Source of the DNA: CAYXDO01 sp964463485
GTDB lineage: Bacteria; Myxococcota; Kuafuiibacteriia; Kuafuiibacteriales; Kuafuiibacteriaceae
NCBI GenBank assembly: GCA_964463485.1
Contig: CAYXDO010000047.1
Coordinates: 1-64,000 of the forward strand
Direction: 5' to 3'
Length of the DNA: 64,000 bases
Shown here: piece after piece, positions 40,875 through 49,465 of the stretch
Layout of the letters: the number at the start of each line of letters is the position of its first letter
Position numbering within the stretch: position 1 is the stretch's first letter
Notes under the pieces: model-generated
The model's database searches: none
What the model saw: only the letters and a program-made list of their open reading frames with translations
Told to the model about the DNA's origin: nothing
Translations under genes and position numbers: made by a program

Positions 40875-41984
40875 ATGAAGCAATTCCTCGCCCTCGTCGC
40901 GATCGCCTCTGGCTGTAGAAGCGAAGTCGAAGGCCCGCGAGACGCAGACCTCAGTCCGGATGCGGCCCAACACGTCGACGCCCGCACAGACGCGGGCATC
41001 GACACGGACCTCGGGACCTTCGACGCGGAGCTCGACGACGCGACCGGCGACGACTCCGACGCAGCCTCCCCTGACGCCGGTCAGGAAACGCTTGCAGCCC
41101 AATATCCCGGCGACGAAGGCCTCGGGAGCGACCCGGCGGTCGTTTGGTTCGAAGACTTCGAAGGTGGAACGCTCGCCGCCATCGGCGCACGTTACGACCA
41201 GGTTCGAGACAACGGACGCATGACGCTCATCTCGGACACTCCAAGCGGAAGCGGTCATGCGATCTCGATGCGCGCTGGCGGGTCCGAGCAGGCCGTGGAC
41301 CTCTACAAACAACTCGCCGACTCGGACGAGTGGTTCGTGCGCTGGTACGCGCGTTACGAGCCTGGCGGACAGTGGCACCACTCAGGCATGTGGTTTGGCG
41401 GTTACAACCCAGCTTCGCGATGGCCGAGTCCCAACGCCGGACGCCGTCCCGGCGGCACTGACCGCTTCTCGATCGCGGTAGAACCGGTCTTCGACGGCCC
41501 CATCGGAAAGCGATTCGATTTCTACAACTACTGGATGGGTATGCACTCCTGGATGCAGGAGCCGATCAACGACGACGGTACGGCCTACTGGGGCAATGCG
41601 CTCGTGCACCGCAACGGTTTCACCGTGGACGAGGGGAACTGGGTCTGCATGGAGGCGCACGTTCGGCTGAACTCGGCGCCGAGCGGCGCCGGAGGGGCCA
41701 TCCTCGAGGTGTGGAAGCGCGATGAGCTGGTCGAGCGGTTCGATGAGCACGGACCGATGGGCTATTGGATCCGTGACAAATTCTGCCCCGAGGCCGCCGA
41801 CGGTCGCGAGTGCCTCGACTATGCGGACACCGCCGACACGATACTCGACCTACGGCTTCGGTCCGCCCCAGAGCTGAGATTGAATGCCTTCTGGCCCCAA
41901 AACTACGTGACAGAAGCGAGCCAGTGGACGCTCGATTTCGATCAGCTAGTCGTGGCGACGCGACGCGTAGGCTGCGCTCGCTGA
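40875..41984 (+). CDS. Lipoprotein with Asp-rich linker and lectin/lyase-like beta domain
   Basis: This 369-residue protein starts at ATG 40875. The signal ends in a lipobox-like AIASGC (Cys near residue 14). A 60-residue linker is rich in Asp and Ala (DARTDAGIDTDLGTFDAE). The rest (about 75-369) is a beta-rich domain: VVWFEDFEGGTLAAIGARYD, then WFVRWYARYEPGGQWHHSGM and WVCMEAHVRLNSAP, ending with LDFDQLVVATRRVG. The pattern (EDFE at the start, conserved Trp-Tyr-Ala-Arg, closing D-x-D strand) resembles concanavalin-type lectin or polysaccharide-lyase domains. It lies 89 bases after the heme/MopE lipoprotein and may be the last gene of the ECF sigma operon. A glycan-binding role is plausible but unproven. 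Confidence 0.65.
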   Translation: MKQFLALVAIASGCRSEVEGPRDADLSPDAAQHVDARTDAGIDTDLGTFDAELDDATGDDSDAASPDAGQETLAAQYPGDEGLGSDPAVVWFEDFEGGTLAAIGARYDQVRDNGRMTLISDTPSGSGHAISMRAGGSEQAVDLYKQLADSDEWFVRWYARYEPGGQWHHSGMWFGGYNPASRWPSPNAGRRPGGTDRFSIAVEPVFDGPIGKRFDFYNYWMGMHSWMQEPINDDGTAYWGNALVHRNGFTVDEGNWVCMEAHVRLNSAPSGAGGAILEVWKRDELVERFDEHGPMGYWIRDKFCPEAADGRECLDYADTADTILDLRLRSAPELRLNAFWPQNYVTEASQWTLDFDQLVVATRRVGCAR

Positions 41985-42030
41985 GCAGGACAGCTCGGCT
42001 GCGCGGTCCTCGTATGATATCAGACTAGAC

Positions 42031-42432
42031 ATGGCTGACGGCACCACTCCGTCCAAGCGCCTCGTGCGCGTTCCGGGCGCCGCCCGGACTCTCCGCGTAA
42101 CGCTGTCGGAGGAGCAACTTTCGGGCGAGTCTGAGCCTGACACTTCCGGCAACCGCAATGCTGCCCAGGCCGCCCTCCAGACGGCGTGCGCGGCGGTCGA
42201 GAGGCTCGTTCCGGCGCTCGCCGGAATCGAGCGAGCTCAGCTCTGGCAGGCTCTCCACGCGGTTCGCGAAGGCCTCGACGTCATCCTGCGGTCCCTGGGG
42301 CTGTCGGACGAGGAGCGCCAAGATGCGGGCGACGAGCTGGTTCGCATCGCGAGCATCGCACAAGGTCACAAAACCGAGACTCGACCCGGTCGACGCCTCC
42401 CGTGGTGGCAAGCCATTCACAAGAAGTGGTGA
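42031..42432 (+). CDS. Small hypothetical protein
   Basis: This 133-residue soluble protein has no family I recognise. It is Ala/Leu-rich and helical in the middle (AAVERLVPALAGIERAQL, then LHAVREGLDVILRSLGL) with a disordered N-terminus and a basic end (RRLPWWQAIHKKW). The start ATG at 42031 follows TAGAC with no clear ribosome site. It ends 27 bases before the convergent YggT gene. Codon use looks like its neighbours, so it is probably real. Nothing indicates a role. Confidence 0.55.
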   Translation: MADGTTPSKRLVRVPGAARTLRVTLSEEQLSGESEPDTSGNRNAAQAALQTACAAVERLVPALAGIERAQLWQALHAVREGLDVILRSLGLSDEERQDAGDELVRIASIAQGHKTETRPGRRLPWWQAIHKKW

Positions 42433-42459
42433 ATACGCTCGCAGAGCTGGTTCAGTCAT

Positions 42460-42765
42460 TCAGCCGAAAATCAGCATCAGAAGTCGAATCGAGATCTCCC
42501 TCGCGAGCTTCACGAATCCAAATGCGAAGATGGGGCTGAAATCGAGCCGCAGGTCGCGCGCGTCGACCCTGAACATACTCAGAATGCGCTCATAGAAGGC
42601 GCGCGCGGGCAGAAATACGGGGTCCGTGAGTTGGTACACGGCGCGCACGAAGGAGCTGTAAGGATTCACGGCGCCAAACGCCCGGAGCCACGAGAGCAGC
42701 ACGCGCAGGAGCATGGCGAGCTCGTACAGATCGAACGACTGCGCGACGAGGCCGACGATCGTCAT
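42460..42765 (-). CDS. YggT family membrane protein
   Basis: This 101-residue (ATG at 42765; a TTG would add four residues) YggT-family inner-membrane protein has two hydrophobic segments. The family motif appears as LLRVLLSWLRAFG, then NPYSSFVRAVYQLTDPVFLP, where the YxLTdPvLxP signature is clear. A second helix (RLDFSPIFAFGFVKLAREIS) follows. YggT proteins are linked to osmotic shock tolerance and cell-division or cofactor-related loci in other bacteria, but no fixed biochemical role is known. It lies downstream of 87 bases of intergenic sequence and converges on the hypothetical gene on its left. Confidence 0.85.
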   Translation of the reverse strand: MTIVGLVAQSFDLYELAMLLRVLLSWLRAFGAVNPYSSFVRAVYQLTDPVFLPARAFYERILSMFRVDARDLRLDFSPIFAFGFVKLAREISIRLLMLIFG

Positions 42766-42864
42766 ACGCGACGGCAATCATCATCGCACGTCTCGAGCGA
42801 CGCAAGCTTGTGGCCCTTACGGACGCCACGGACCCCTGCTGATCGGATCCCTGCCACCGCGCGC

Positions 42865-44376
42865 CTAGGGCTCCTCGAGCTTCTCATAGTAACGCCAGTT
42901 CCCCGCCGCCTTCAAAAGCCGCACCTTCTTACCCACCAACCCTTCGAACGGAGCTTCCGGTCGGTTCGGCGAGGTCCTCACCAAGAACCCATCGAAAAAT
43001 CGGCCGTGAACCCCGAACCTGAATCCGGACCCATAGCCCCACGGCGAAGTCGCCGGATCGACCTTCTTTCGAAACGGCGCGTGCGACCCTTCTCCAAACG
43101 CATTCTCCGAAGGATACCCACCCGAAATCAGCAAATAATAACTCGAAACGTACCCATGAGGCTCGCCGGGATACTCATTGACCTCGCGCGGCGTGAAGTG
43201 GAGCGCCGCTAGCCTTTGCTTCGGCGGAATCGCGTCCAACACCTCCCGAAATCCCAACATCTCGGTGTGAACGAATCGCACGAGGTCGACCGTCGCGAGC
43301 GAGATGGCAACGACGGCGACGACGACACCGAGCCCCATCAGCGAGCGAATCGCGATCGCGAGCGATCGTCGCTCCGAGAAGGCCGCGCCGGCCACGGGCA
43401 CGAACGCGAGGAACGCCATCACGGGCAGCCGCAAGCCGGCGCCCCACCAGTTCACCGGCGGACCAATGTTCGTGGGCAAGAGTACGAAGGTCGCGAGCGA
43501 GACCGCTCCGACCATCGTCAGCCGCCGTGAGCGACTTGCGCCCAACGCCAACAGCCCGACGACGGCCCACAGCCACAAGGCCTGGAGCACGTCGTCGACT
43601 CTCGAATAGCGATAGGACGCGAACAGCCACTCGAACAAATCGATCGCTCGACGCGAGCGATCCTCTGTCTCCGCAGCAGCGACGAGCGCGGCGAGCGCGG
43701 CGTTCATGTCGGTCGATACGCCAGGCACTCGCATCGTCGGCAGGACGACGATCGCGGACACGACAATGGCAACCAAACCGACGAAGCAGGCCGCGACCCT
43801 CCGTCGGAAGAGCTCCGTGAGGAGCCACAAAGACGCGAGCCCGCACGTCGCGAGGAAGACGAACCCGTGAAGCAACCCCGTCAACACGAGCAACCCGGCC
43901 ATCGCGATCGCGTGACGCGCAGCGATCCTCGTCTCGGTCGTCTTCGAGAGCTCCACGAGCTCCGCCAAGGTCAGGACGAACGGAACCAGCGCGGCCGCGT
44001 TCGGCGCGAAGCCGCAGTAGACGTGGCGTCCGAGCGCGAGCGGAAGGCACAACAGCGCCGCCCGCTCGTCGACCCCCGCGACACGACAGAGCCGCGCGGT
44101 CGCGGGCCCCAGGCCCCCGAGCGCGACCGCCAGCGTCCCGTTCGCCGCCCACAACGGCGGCAACACCACCGCGAGCAGGGCCGCGACCTGCCCGAACAAC
44201 GCGTTCAGGCTGTGCGCCGGCTCGATCCACTGCGCCAGCGGTGAGCCCGGACGCAGATGGACATACGCCCCGATGATCCCGAGGTGCAGGCCCCAGTCCT
44301 GAAACGGCAAGTAAGGAGCAACGAGCGGAACGATCCCCGGCGAGACCAACAGCGCGTAGAGCGCGAGCCGCTTCAT
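42865..44376 (-). CDS. Polytopic membrane protein (possible GT-C-type or unknown)
   Basis: This 503-residue integral membrane protein has about 10-12 hydrophobic segments, among them VAALLAVVLPPLWAANG, FVLTLAELVELS and LVAIVVSAIVVLPTM. The last ~120 residues are soluble, beta-like and presumably periplasmic (YVSSYYLLISGGYPSENAF), ending in EKLEEP. The pattern of many helices with a soluble tail and a PFQDWGLHLG near the start recalls GT-C glycosyltransferases, but I see no clear DxD or ExD in the first loop. The ATG at 44376 overlaps the stop of the acyl-CoA ligase (TGATG), so the genes are translationally coupled. Its link with lipid activation is unexplained. Confidence 0.65.
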   Translation of the reverse strand: MKRLALYALLVSPGIVPLVAPYLPFQDWGLHLGIIGAYVHLRPGSPLAQWIEPAHSLNALFGQVAALLAVVLPPLWAANGTLAVALGGLGPATARLCRVAGVDERAALLCLPLALGRHVYCGFAPNAAALVPFVLTLAELVELSKTTETRIAARHAIAMAGLLVLTGLLHGFVFLATCGLASLWLLTELFRRRVAACFVGLVAIVVSAIVVLPTMRVPGVSTDMNAALAALVAAAETEDRSRRAIDLFEWLFASYRYSRVDDVLQALWLWAVVGLLALGASRSRRLTMVGAVSLATFVLLPTNIGPPVNWWGAGLRLPVMAFLAFVPVAGAAFSERRSLAIAIRSLMGLGVVVAVVAISLATVDLVRFVHTEMLGFREVLDAIPPKQRLAALHFTPREVNEYPGEPHGYVSSYYLLISGGYPSENAFGEGSHAPFRKKVDPATSPWGYGSGFRFGVHGRFFDGFLVRTSPNRPEAPFEGLVGKKVRLLKAAGNWRYYEKLEEP

Positions 44377-46247
44377 CAGGTCTGGTAGAGGCGCTCGATC
44401 CGATCGCCGTAGCGTTCATAGACGACGCGACGCTTCACCTTCATCGTCGGCGTCAGCTCCCCGGATTCGATCGTCATCTCCGCGGGCAGCACGTCCCACT
44501 TCTTGATTTGCTCGTACCGCGGGAGCGCCTCGTTCACCTTCGCCACGTGCGCGTCGAGGCGCGCACGGACTCGCGGAGACGCCGCGAGCTCTTCGGGCCC
44601 GGTCCCTTCCGGAAGCCCCGCGTCCCGCGCGACACCCTTGGAGGCCTCGGCGTCGAGCACGAGCAACGCGGTCAAATAGGGGCGTCGATCTCCAATCACG
44701 ACCGCCTGAGCGACCAACATGTCGCGCTTCAGCGCGCCCTCGATCGGCTGCGGCGCGCAGTTCTTTCCACCGGCCGTGATGATCAAGTCCTTCTTGCGAT
44801 CGGTGATCTGAAGAAAGCCTTCACGTGAGATCCGACCTATGTCTCCGGTCTTGAACCAGCCGTCTTCGGTGAACGCGTCCTTCGTGGCCTCCTCATTGCG
44901 ATAGTAGCCCGAGAAGACGCCCGGCCCTTTGATGAGGATCTCGCCGTCGTTTGCGATCTTCACGTACGTGCCGGGAATGGGCCGGCCGACCATGCCGATC
45001 CGTCGGCTCGAAAGTGTGCTCAGCGTGGCCGGAGCGCTCGTCTCCGTGAGGCCGTAGCCTTCGAGGATGGGGATGCCGAGATCCTCGAAGAACTCGTGAA
45101 CGTCGCGCGGAAGCGGAGCAGATCCCGATCCGAGAAACTTCACGCGACCGCCCATCCCGTCACGAATACGGTCACCGACGAGGCGATTGGCGATCCCTCG
45201 ACCGAGGCGTGCGCGGAGCCCAGGCTCCTTGCCTTCTCGCAAGGCCTGACCCGCGACGCTCATGGCCGCCAGCGACTTGTCGAAGACGGACACCCTCCAA
45301 TTCGGGCCCGCCCTCCCTTGCGTCATCACACGCGCGTGGATCTTCTCGAGCACACGCGGCACCACCGCAAAACACGTGGGGTGCACCTCCCGAATGTTGT
45401 CGGGGACCTTCTCGATCGACTCCGCGTAGTACGCCTCGACATCGGCGATCAGCGCCAAGTAGCTCACGTATCGCTGCAGGGAGTGGGCGAGCGGCAAGAA
45501 CACGAGCGATCGCTCACCGCTATAGGGCACGAGCATCGAGGTGGCGTGCACCACGTAGTGGAAGTTGGCGTGTGTGATCATCGCGCCCTTGGGCTCACCG
45601 GTGGTGCCCGAGGTGTACACGTAGGTGACGACGTCGGTGCTCTTGTTCTCTGCGACGCGGCGCTCGAACTCTTCGGGGTGCTCCAGGCGATGCTTGGCGC
45701 CCATGCGCCGCAAGGCTGACAACGCAATCGTGCGCTCCGGCGCCGGAGCTACGCTCGGACGACGACCCGTCTCCGCGCTCGGCTCGTGCTCCTCGAGGTC
45801 GAACAGAATCACGCGCACGTCCCTGTCGCCCAACGCCTCGAGAACTTTCACACGCTGCGCTCGGTCCTCGACGAAGATCACGTGTACGTCGGCGTGTTCG
45901 ATCAAGTAACGGGTCTGCGACTGCGTCAGCGTCGGATAAATGCCGATGGTGACGCCGCCGATGCACGTGATGGCCTGGTCCGCGAGACCCCACTCGCGGC
46001 GTGTGCTGCTCAGGATTCCGATGCGATCCCCACGTCGCGCGCCGAGCTCCACGAGCCCCAACGCGATCTCTTCGACCGCCAGGCGCGCCTCCGCCCACGT
46101 GAATCCGACCCAGCGCCCATCAATCTTGGAGTAGCCCGCGATGCGATCGGCCGAGACGCGACACCGCTGGAGGAAGAGGTTCGAGAGCGGCTCGGGAGAT
46201 GGGATCCGTGCTTCCGCGTCGGACGAGATCGCCACCGGAGTCTCCAT
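44376..46247 (-). CDS. Long-chain fatty-acid--CoA ligase (AMP-binding)
   Basis: This 623-residue ANL-superfamily enzyme resembles the FadD15-type long-chain acyl-CoA synthetases. It starts at ATG 46247 (METPVAISS). Characteristic motifs are YVYTSGTTGEPKGAMITH (P-loop), GYGLTETSAPATLS (A5-like motif), KTGDIGRISREGFLQITDR, and DLIITAGGKNCAPQPIE. The last contains the Gly-Gly-Lys-Asn block of this subgroup. It forms an acyl-adenylate with ATP and passes the acyl to CoA. It is cytosolic or membrane-associated and feeds beta-oxidation or phospholipid synthesis. Its stop overlaps the start of the polytopic membrane protein. Forty-nine bases separate it from the divergent hotdog-fold gene. Confidence 0.92.
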   Translation of the reverse strand: METPVAISSDAEARIPSPEPLSNLFLQRCRVSADRIAGYSKIDGRWVGFTWAEARLAVEEIALGLVELGARRGDRIGILSSTRREWGLADQAITCIGGVTIGIYPTLTQSQTRYLIEHADVHVIFVEDRAQRVKVLEALGDRDVRVILFDLEEHEPSAETGRRPSVAPAPERTIALSALRRMGAKHRLEHPEEFERRVAENKSTDVVTYVYTSGTTGEPKGAMITHANFHYVVHATSMLVPYSGERSLVFLPLAHSLQRYVSYLALIADVEAYYAESIEKVPDNIREVHPTCFAVVPRVLEKIHARVMTQGRAGPNWRVSVFDKSLAAMSVAGQALREGKEPGLRARLGRGIANRLVGDRIRDGMGGRVKFLGSGSAPLPRDVHEFFEDLGIPILEGYGLTETSAPATLSTLSSRRIGMVGRPIPGTYVKIANDGEILIKGPGVFSGYYRNEEATKDAFTEDGWFKTGDIGRISREGFLQITDRKKDLIITAGGKNCAPQPIEGALKRDMLVAQAVVIGDRRPYLTALLVLDAEASKGVARDAGLPEGTGPEELAASPRVRARLDAHVAKVNEALPRYEQIKKWDVLPAEMTIESGELTPTMKVKRRVVYERYGDRIERLYQT

Positions 46248-46296
46248 CGGCGCACCATACAACACGAAGCCGCCGCGTTGACCAGGGAGTGCCCGC

Positions 46297-46809
46297 GTGG
46301 GACGCGACGGCATGCCCCTCGAACCGGCGTTCCTAGACGATGCGCTCTACGACCCGTCGGGGTTGCTGATCGACGAGCTGCTCGAGGTCGACCGAGTCAA
46401 GAGCCTCGTCCGCGTGCGCATGCCGACGCACGCGCAGCTCCCCATCACGGTGAGTCAGCGAGCCGACGAGAAGAAGCACCCGCGCCATGTGTCCGGCGGG
46501 CTCATGGTGCACATGACGGGCGTGGCCGCGTTCGCTCACTTCTTCTACGTGCTCGAGCTCCGACACGCAGACGGCTGGACCGGCTACGGCGTGAAGATCC
46601 ACGAGGCGAAGTTTCTGAAGCTCGCGCCGGTGGGGCCGCCCGTGGAGCTCGTGTGCCAGATGGTGAAGAGCAAACGGCTCGGCGGAAAGATCCTCGCCCG
46701 TTACAAATTCGAGTTCTATCAGGAGGGAGGGAAGATCTACGAAGGAGATCAGTCCGCGCTCTGGATCGACACGAAGATCGCGGCCGGAGACGGCGGCACG
46801 GAGCTTTGA
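46297..46809 (+). CDS. Hotdog-fold protein related to FabZ/FabA-type dehydratases
   Basis: This 170-residue protein looks like a hotdog-fold domain of the FabZ/FabA type. HPRHVSGGLMVHMTGVAAF corresponds to the 'HFPGxPVMPGVLMIEAMAQ' motif, and YGVKIHEAKFLKLAPVGPPV to the strand and loop that bind the acyl chain, followed by FEFYQEGGKIYEGDQSALWI. The key dehydratase Glu of the second helix is replaced, so catalysis is uncertain. It might act as a thioesterase or an acyl-chain binding protein. The start is GTG at 46297; ATG at 46312 is an alternative. It is overlapped by the next start (TGATG). It lies divergent from the acyl-CoA ligase, which fits a lipid-metabolic role. Confidence 0.65.
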   Translation: MGRDGMPLEPAFLDDALYDPSGLLIDELLEVDRVKSLVRVRMPTHAQLPITVSQRADEKKHPRHVSGGLMVHMTGVAAFAHFFYVLELRHADGWTGYGVKIHEAKFLKLAPVGPPVELVCQMVKSKRLGGKILARYKFEFYQEGGKIYEGDQSALWIDTKIAAGDGGTEL

Positions 46810-47627
46810 TGGAACACGAGGTGAGCCCCGGGATCTCGGTCCTCCCGCTCCAAACGCCGACGCTCCCTCCGGCGACGCACACCAACTGCTACTTCGTCGG
46901 CACTTCGCGCTTCTTCATCGTCGAGCCGGCCACGTACGACGCCGACGAGCGGACCAAGCTGTTCTCGGCGATCGATCGTTGGATCTCCAACGGCCGATCG
47001 CCCACCGCCGTCGTGCTCACCCATCACCACGGAGATCACGTCGGCTCGGCTCAAGCCGTACGCGATCGGTACGAAATTCCGGTGATCGCTCACGAAAATA
47101 CGAGGGCGCTGCTCGAAGGTTTCGTGAGCGTAGACGAGCTCGTCGGAGAGGGCAGCACGCTCGAGGTGGACGGGCGAGCGTTCGAGGTGCTGTTCACACC
47201 CGGCCACGCGCCCGGCCACATCACGTTGCGCGATCGCGACATCATGATCGTCGGCGACATGGTCGCGGGCGTGGGCACGATCTTGATCGACCCGGACGAG
47301 GGAGACATGGCGCGTTACATCGACGAGCTGCGGCGCCTCGCGGCGCTGAACCCGCGGATCCTCTTACCGTCGCATGGGCCGGCGATCGATCCAGGCACTC
47401 CGAAGCTGCTCGCCTACGTCGCCCATCGCCTCATGCGAGAGGCCAAGGTGTTGGACGCCTTGAAACGTCGGGGCGAGTCCACCGCGGGAGACCTCCTAGC
47501 GGACGCGTACGACGACACGCCCGCGAGTGTGTATCCGATCGCCGAACGTTCGTGCCTTGCACACTTGCTGAAGCTAGAGCGAGAAGGACGAGCGGCTCGG
47601 AGCGGCGAGCGATTTTTCGCCACCTGA
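46809..47627 (+). CDS. MBL-fold metallo-hydrolase (LACTB2-like)
   Basis: This 272-residue metallo-beta-lactamase-fold enzyme has the zinc-binding motif LTHHHGDHVG (His72, His73, His74, Asp76, His77), then FTPGHAPGHITLRD, with His that completes the site, and IVGDMVAGVGTI. The C-terminal ~80 residues form a winged helix-like tail (VLDALKRRGESTAGDLLADA), as in the LACTB2/beta-CASP-less group, which suggests an RNase- or thioesterase-type hydrolase. The start overlaps the previous stop (TGATG). It is the second gene of the operon with the hotdog-fold protein. The substrate is unknown; an acyl-CoA thioester is an inference from the neighbour. Confidence 0.83.
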   Translation: MEHEVSPGISVLPLQTPTLPPATHTNCYFVGTSRFFIVEPATYDADERTKLFSAIDRWISNGRSPTAVVLTHHHGDHVGSAQAVRDRYEIPVIAHENTRALLEGFVSVDELVGEGSTLEVDGRAFEVLFTPGHAPGHITLRDRDIMIVGDMVAGVGTILIDPDEGDMARYIDELRRLAALNPRILLPSHGPAIDPGTPKLLAYVAHRLMREAKVLDALKRRGESTAGDLLADAYDDTPASVYPIAERSCLAHLLKLEREGRAARSGERFFAT

Positions 47628-47678
47628 GCGTCGCGCGACAGGCAAGCCCATTGACGTCCTGTCGCTCCCGGCGCTCTC

Positions 47679-48671
47679 GTGTCTCCGGTGGCTTGGTTCG
47701 GCCGCGAGAGCAAGGCGCAGGACATCGACGCTCCAAAAGGCGGGCGTGTTCGCGCGCAGCCCAAGACGCGGACGTCCATGACCGGCGTGTATGCGCTCGT
47801 CGCCGTGCCCGCGGCCCTGATTCTCACCATCGGTATCGTCATCCTCGTCTACCGACGCACGGTCTTCGACGTGACGATGGGCCTGTTGCTGGTGAGCTTC
47901 TGCGCGGCCATCGGAGCGGGCGCAGCGCTCACCCTCGCCGGCATTCGCTCGGACCGAAAGCTCGCCGCGCTCCAGGTCGACTTCGTGTCGAAGGTCTCCC
48001 ACGAGCTCAAGACGCCGCTCACCTCCATTCGTATGTTCGTCGAGACGCTGAGGCTCGGACGGGTCAAGGAGCCCGAGCAGGTCGAGCGCTGCTTGGACGT
48101 GATCGAAAAAGAGACAGAGCGCCTGTCGACGTTGATCGGTCGCTTGTTGTCTTGGGGCGCAATGGAAGCCGGTGCGTTTCGGGTCAGTCCAGAGGCGACC
48201 ACCGTCGCGGCGCTCGTGGATCGCGCCGTCTCCGCGTTCGCGCCGCAGAACCTGAGCGGTGAGCTATCGCTGGAAGTGACTGTGCCCGAAGGTCTCCCGC
48301 CGATCCTCGCAGACGTCCCGGCGCTCGTCGACGCTCTGTTGAACCTCCTGAACAACGCCAAGAAGTACGGCGGAGACTCGAATCGCATCGAGCTGTTCGC
48401 GGAAGAACGGCCAGAAGGCACCGTCGCGATCTCGGTTCGAGACTTCGGCATCGGCATCGAAGCCAAACACCACAAGCGGATCTTCGAACGGTTTTATCGC
48501 GCCGACGAGCGCTACTCGCAGAACGCCAGCGGAACGGGCCTCGGACTCGCCATCGCTCGACACGTCGTCCTCGCTCATCAGGGACAGATCGAGGTCAAGT
48601 CGAAGCGCGGCGAAGGGAGCACGTTCACCATCGTCCTGCCCACCATCGACGCCACACTCAAGAACGCATGA
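47679..48671 (+). CDS. Sensor histidine kinase
   Basis: This 330-residue class I histidine kinase has two membrane helices (about 36-57 and 65-88) with almost no periplasmic loop between them, so the signal is probably sensed in the membrane. The H-box is VSHELKTPLTSIRMF with His108. N-box LNLLNNAKKYG, G1 RDFGIGIE and G2 GTGLGLAIAR complete the catalytic domain. The start is GTG at 47679; ATG at 47778 would remove the first 33 residues. It overlaps the response regulator start (ATGA), so the two form a two-component pair. It lies 51 bases after the MBL-fold gene. Confidence 0.92.
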   Translation: MSPVAWFGRESKAQDIDAPKGGRVRAQPKTRTSMTGVYALVAVPAALILTIGIVILVYRRTVFDVTMGLLLVSFCAAIGAGAALTLAGIRSDRKLAALQVDFVSKVSHELKTPLTSIRMFVETLRLGRVKEPEQVERCLDVIEKETERLSTLIGRLLSWGAMEAGAFRVSPEATTVAALVDRAVSAFAPQNLSGELSLEVTVPEGLPPILADVPALVDALLNLLNNAKKYGGDSNRIELFAEERPEGTVAISVRDFGIGIEAKHHKRIFERFYRADERYSQNASGTGLGLAIARHVVLAHQGQIEVKSKRGEGSTFTIVLPTIDATLKNA

Positions 48672-49351
48672 ACGAACGCATCCTCATCGTAGAAGACGAC
48701 GAATCCATCCTGGCCGGCTTGGAGATGAACCTCGTGGTCGAAGGCTACCGCGTGCTCGTCGCACGAGACGGTCGCCACGGCATCGCCACGTTCGAGAACG
48801 AACGACCCGATCTCGTGCTCCTCGACATCATGCTGCCGGGTCTCAACGGCTTCGAGATCCTCGAGCGCATCCGCGCAAAGGACCAGACCGTGCCCGTGTT
48901 GATGCTCTCGGCGAAAGACTCGGAGCCCGACAAGGTCGAAGGGCTCGGCCTAGGCGCAGACGACTACGTCACCAAACCCTTCGCGCTCAAGGAGCTCCTC
49001 GCGCGCATCAACGCGGCCCTCCGCCGACCCAGACTCCGCGTCAGCGCGACCGAGACCATCCGCTTCGGTGAAGTCGCCGTAGATACGCACGCCCAGAAGG
49101 TCAGACGCAACGGCATCGAAGTTCCGCTCACCGCCAAGGAGTACGATCTCCTCGTTTGCCTGGCCCGCTCCAATGGGAGGGTGCTCTCGCGAGATCAGAT
49201 CCTCACCGCCGTGTGGGGCCACGCCTACGAAGGCACCGAGCGAACCGTCGACAACTTCGTGGCGCGCCTGCGCGACAAGCTCGAGCTCGATCCCACGGCG
49301 CCCAAGCACATCCAGACCGTGCGAGGCGTGGGGTACCGGTTCGAGGCCTGA
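48668..49351 (+). CDS. OmpR/PhoB-family response regulator
   Basis: This is a 227-residue two-component regulator. The receiver domain has ILIVEDDES (acidic Asp10-Asp11), the phospho-acceptor Asp53 in LVLLDIMLPG, and Lys103 in VTKPFALKEL. The C-terminal winged helix (residues about 130-226) has AKEYDLLVCLARSNGRVLSR, then GTERTVDNFVARLRDKLEL and HIQTVRGVGYRF. It is translationally coupled to the sensor kinase upstream. It should bind direct repeats in target promoters. The desaturase gene downstream after 114 bases is a possible target but I see no clear site. Confidence 0.94.
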   Translation: MNERILIVEDDESILAGLEMNLVVEGYRVLVARDGRHGIATFENERPDLVLLDIMLPGLNGFEILERIRAKDQTVPVLMLSAKDSEPDKVEGLGLGADDYVTKPFALKELLARINAALRRPRLRVSATETIRFGEVAVDTHAQKVRRNGIEVPLTAKEYDLLVCLARSNGRVLSRDQILTAVWGHAYEGTERTVDNFVARLRDKLELDPTAPKHIQTVRGVGYRFEA

Positions 49352-49465
49352 GCGCCGAGTGACTTGATCACCCGGGCTGGGTTTTCGACGAGCAACGCGC
49401 CCCCGCTCACCGTGACGAAGCCGTGACACGCCGCCCTTACGTTCGGATCTCGAGGGCCCGAACCC

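Noticed and set aside
43175..44419. A 414-codon minus-strand frame overlapping the polytopic membrane protein
   Set aside because: It is Arg/Ala-rich, shares the codons of the real gene in another frame and lacks any motif. The membrane protein explains the region.
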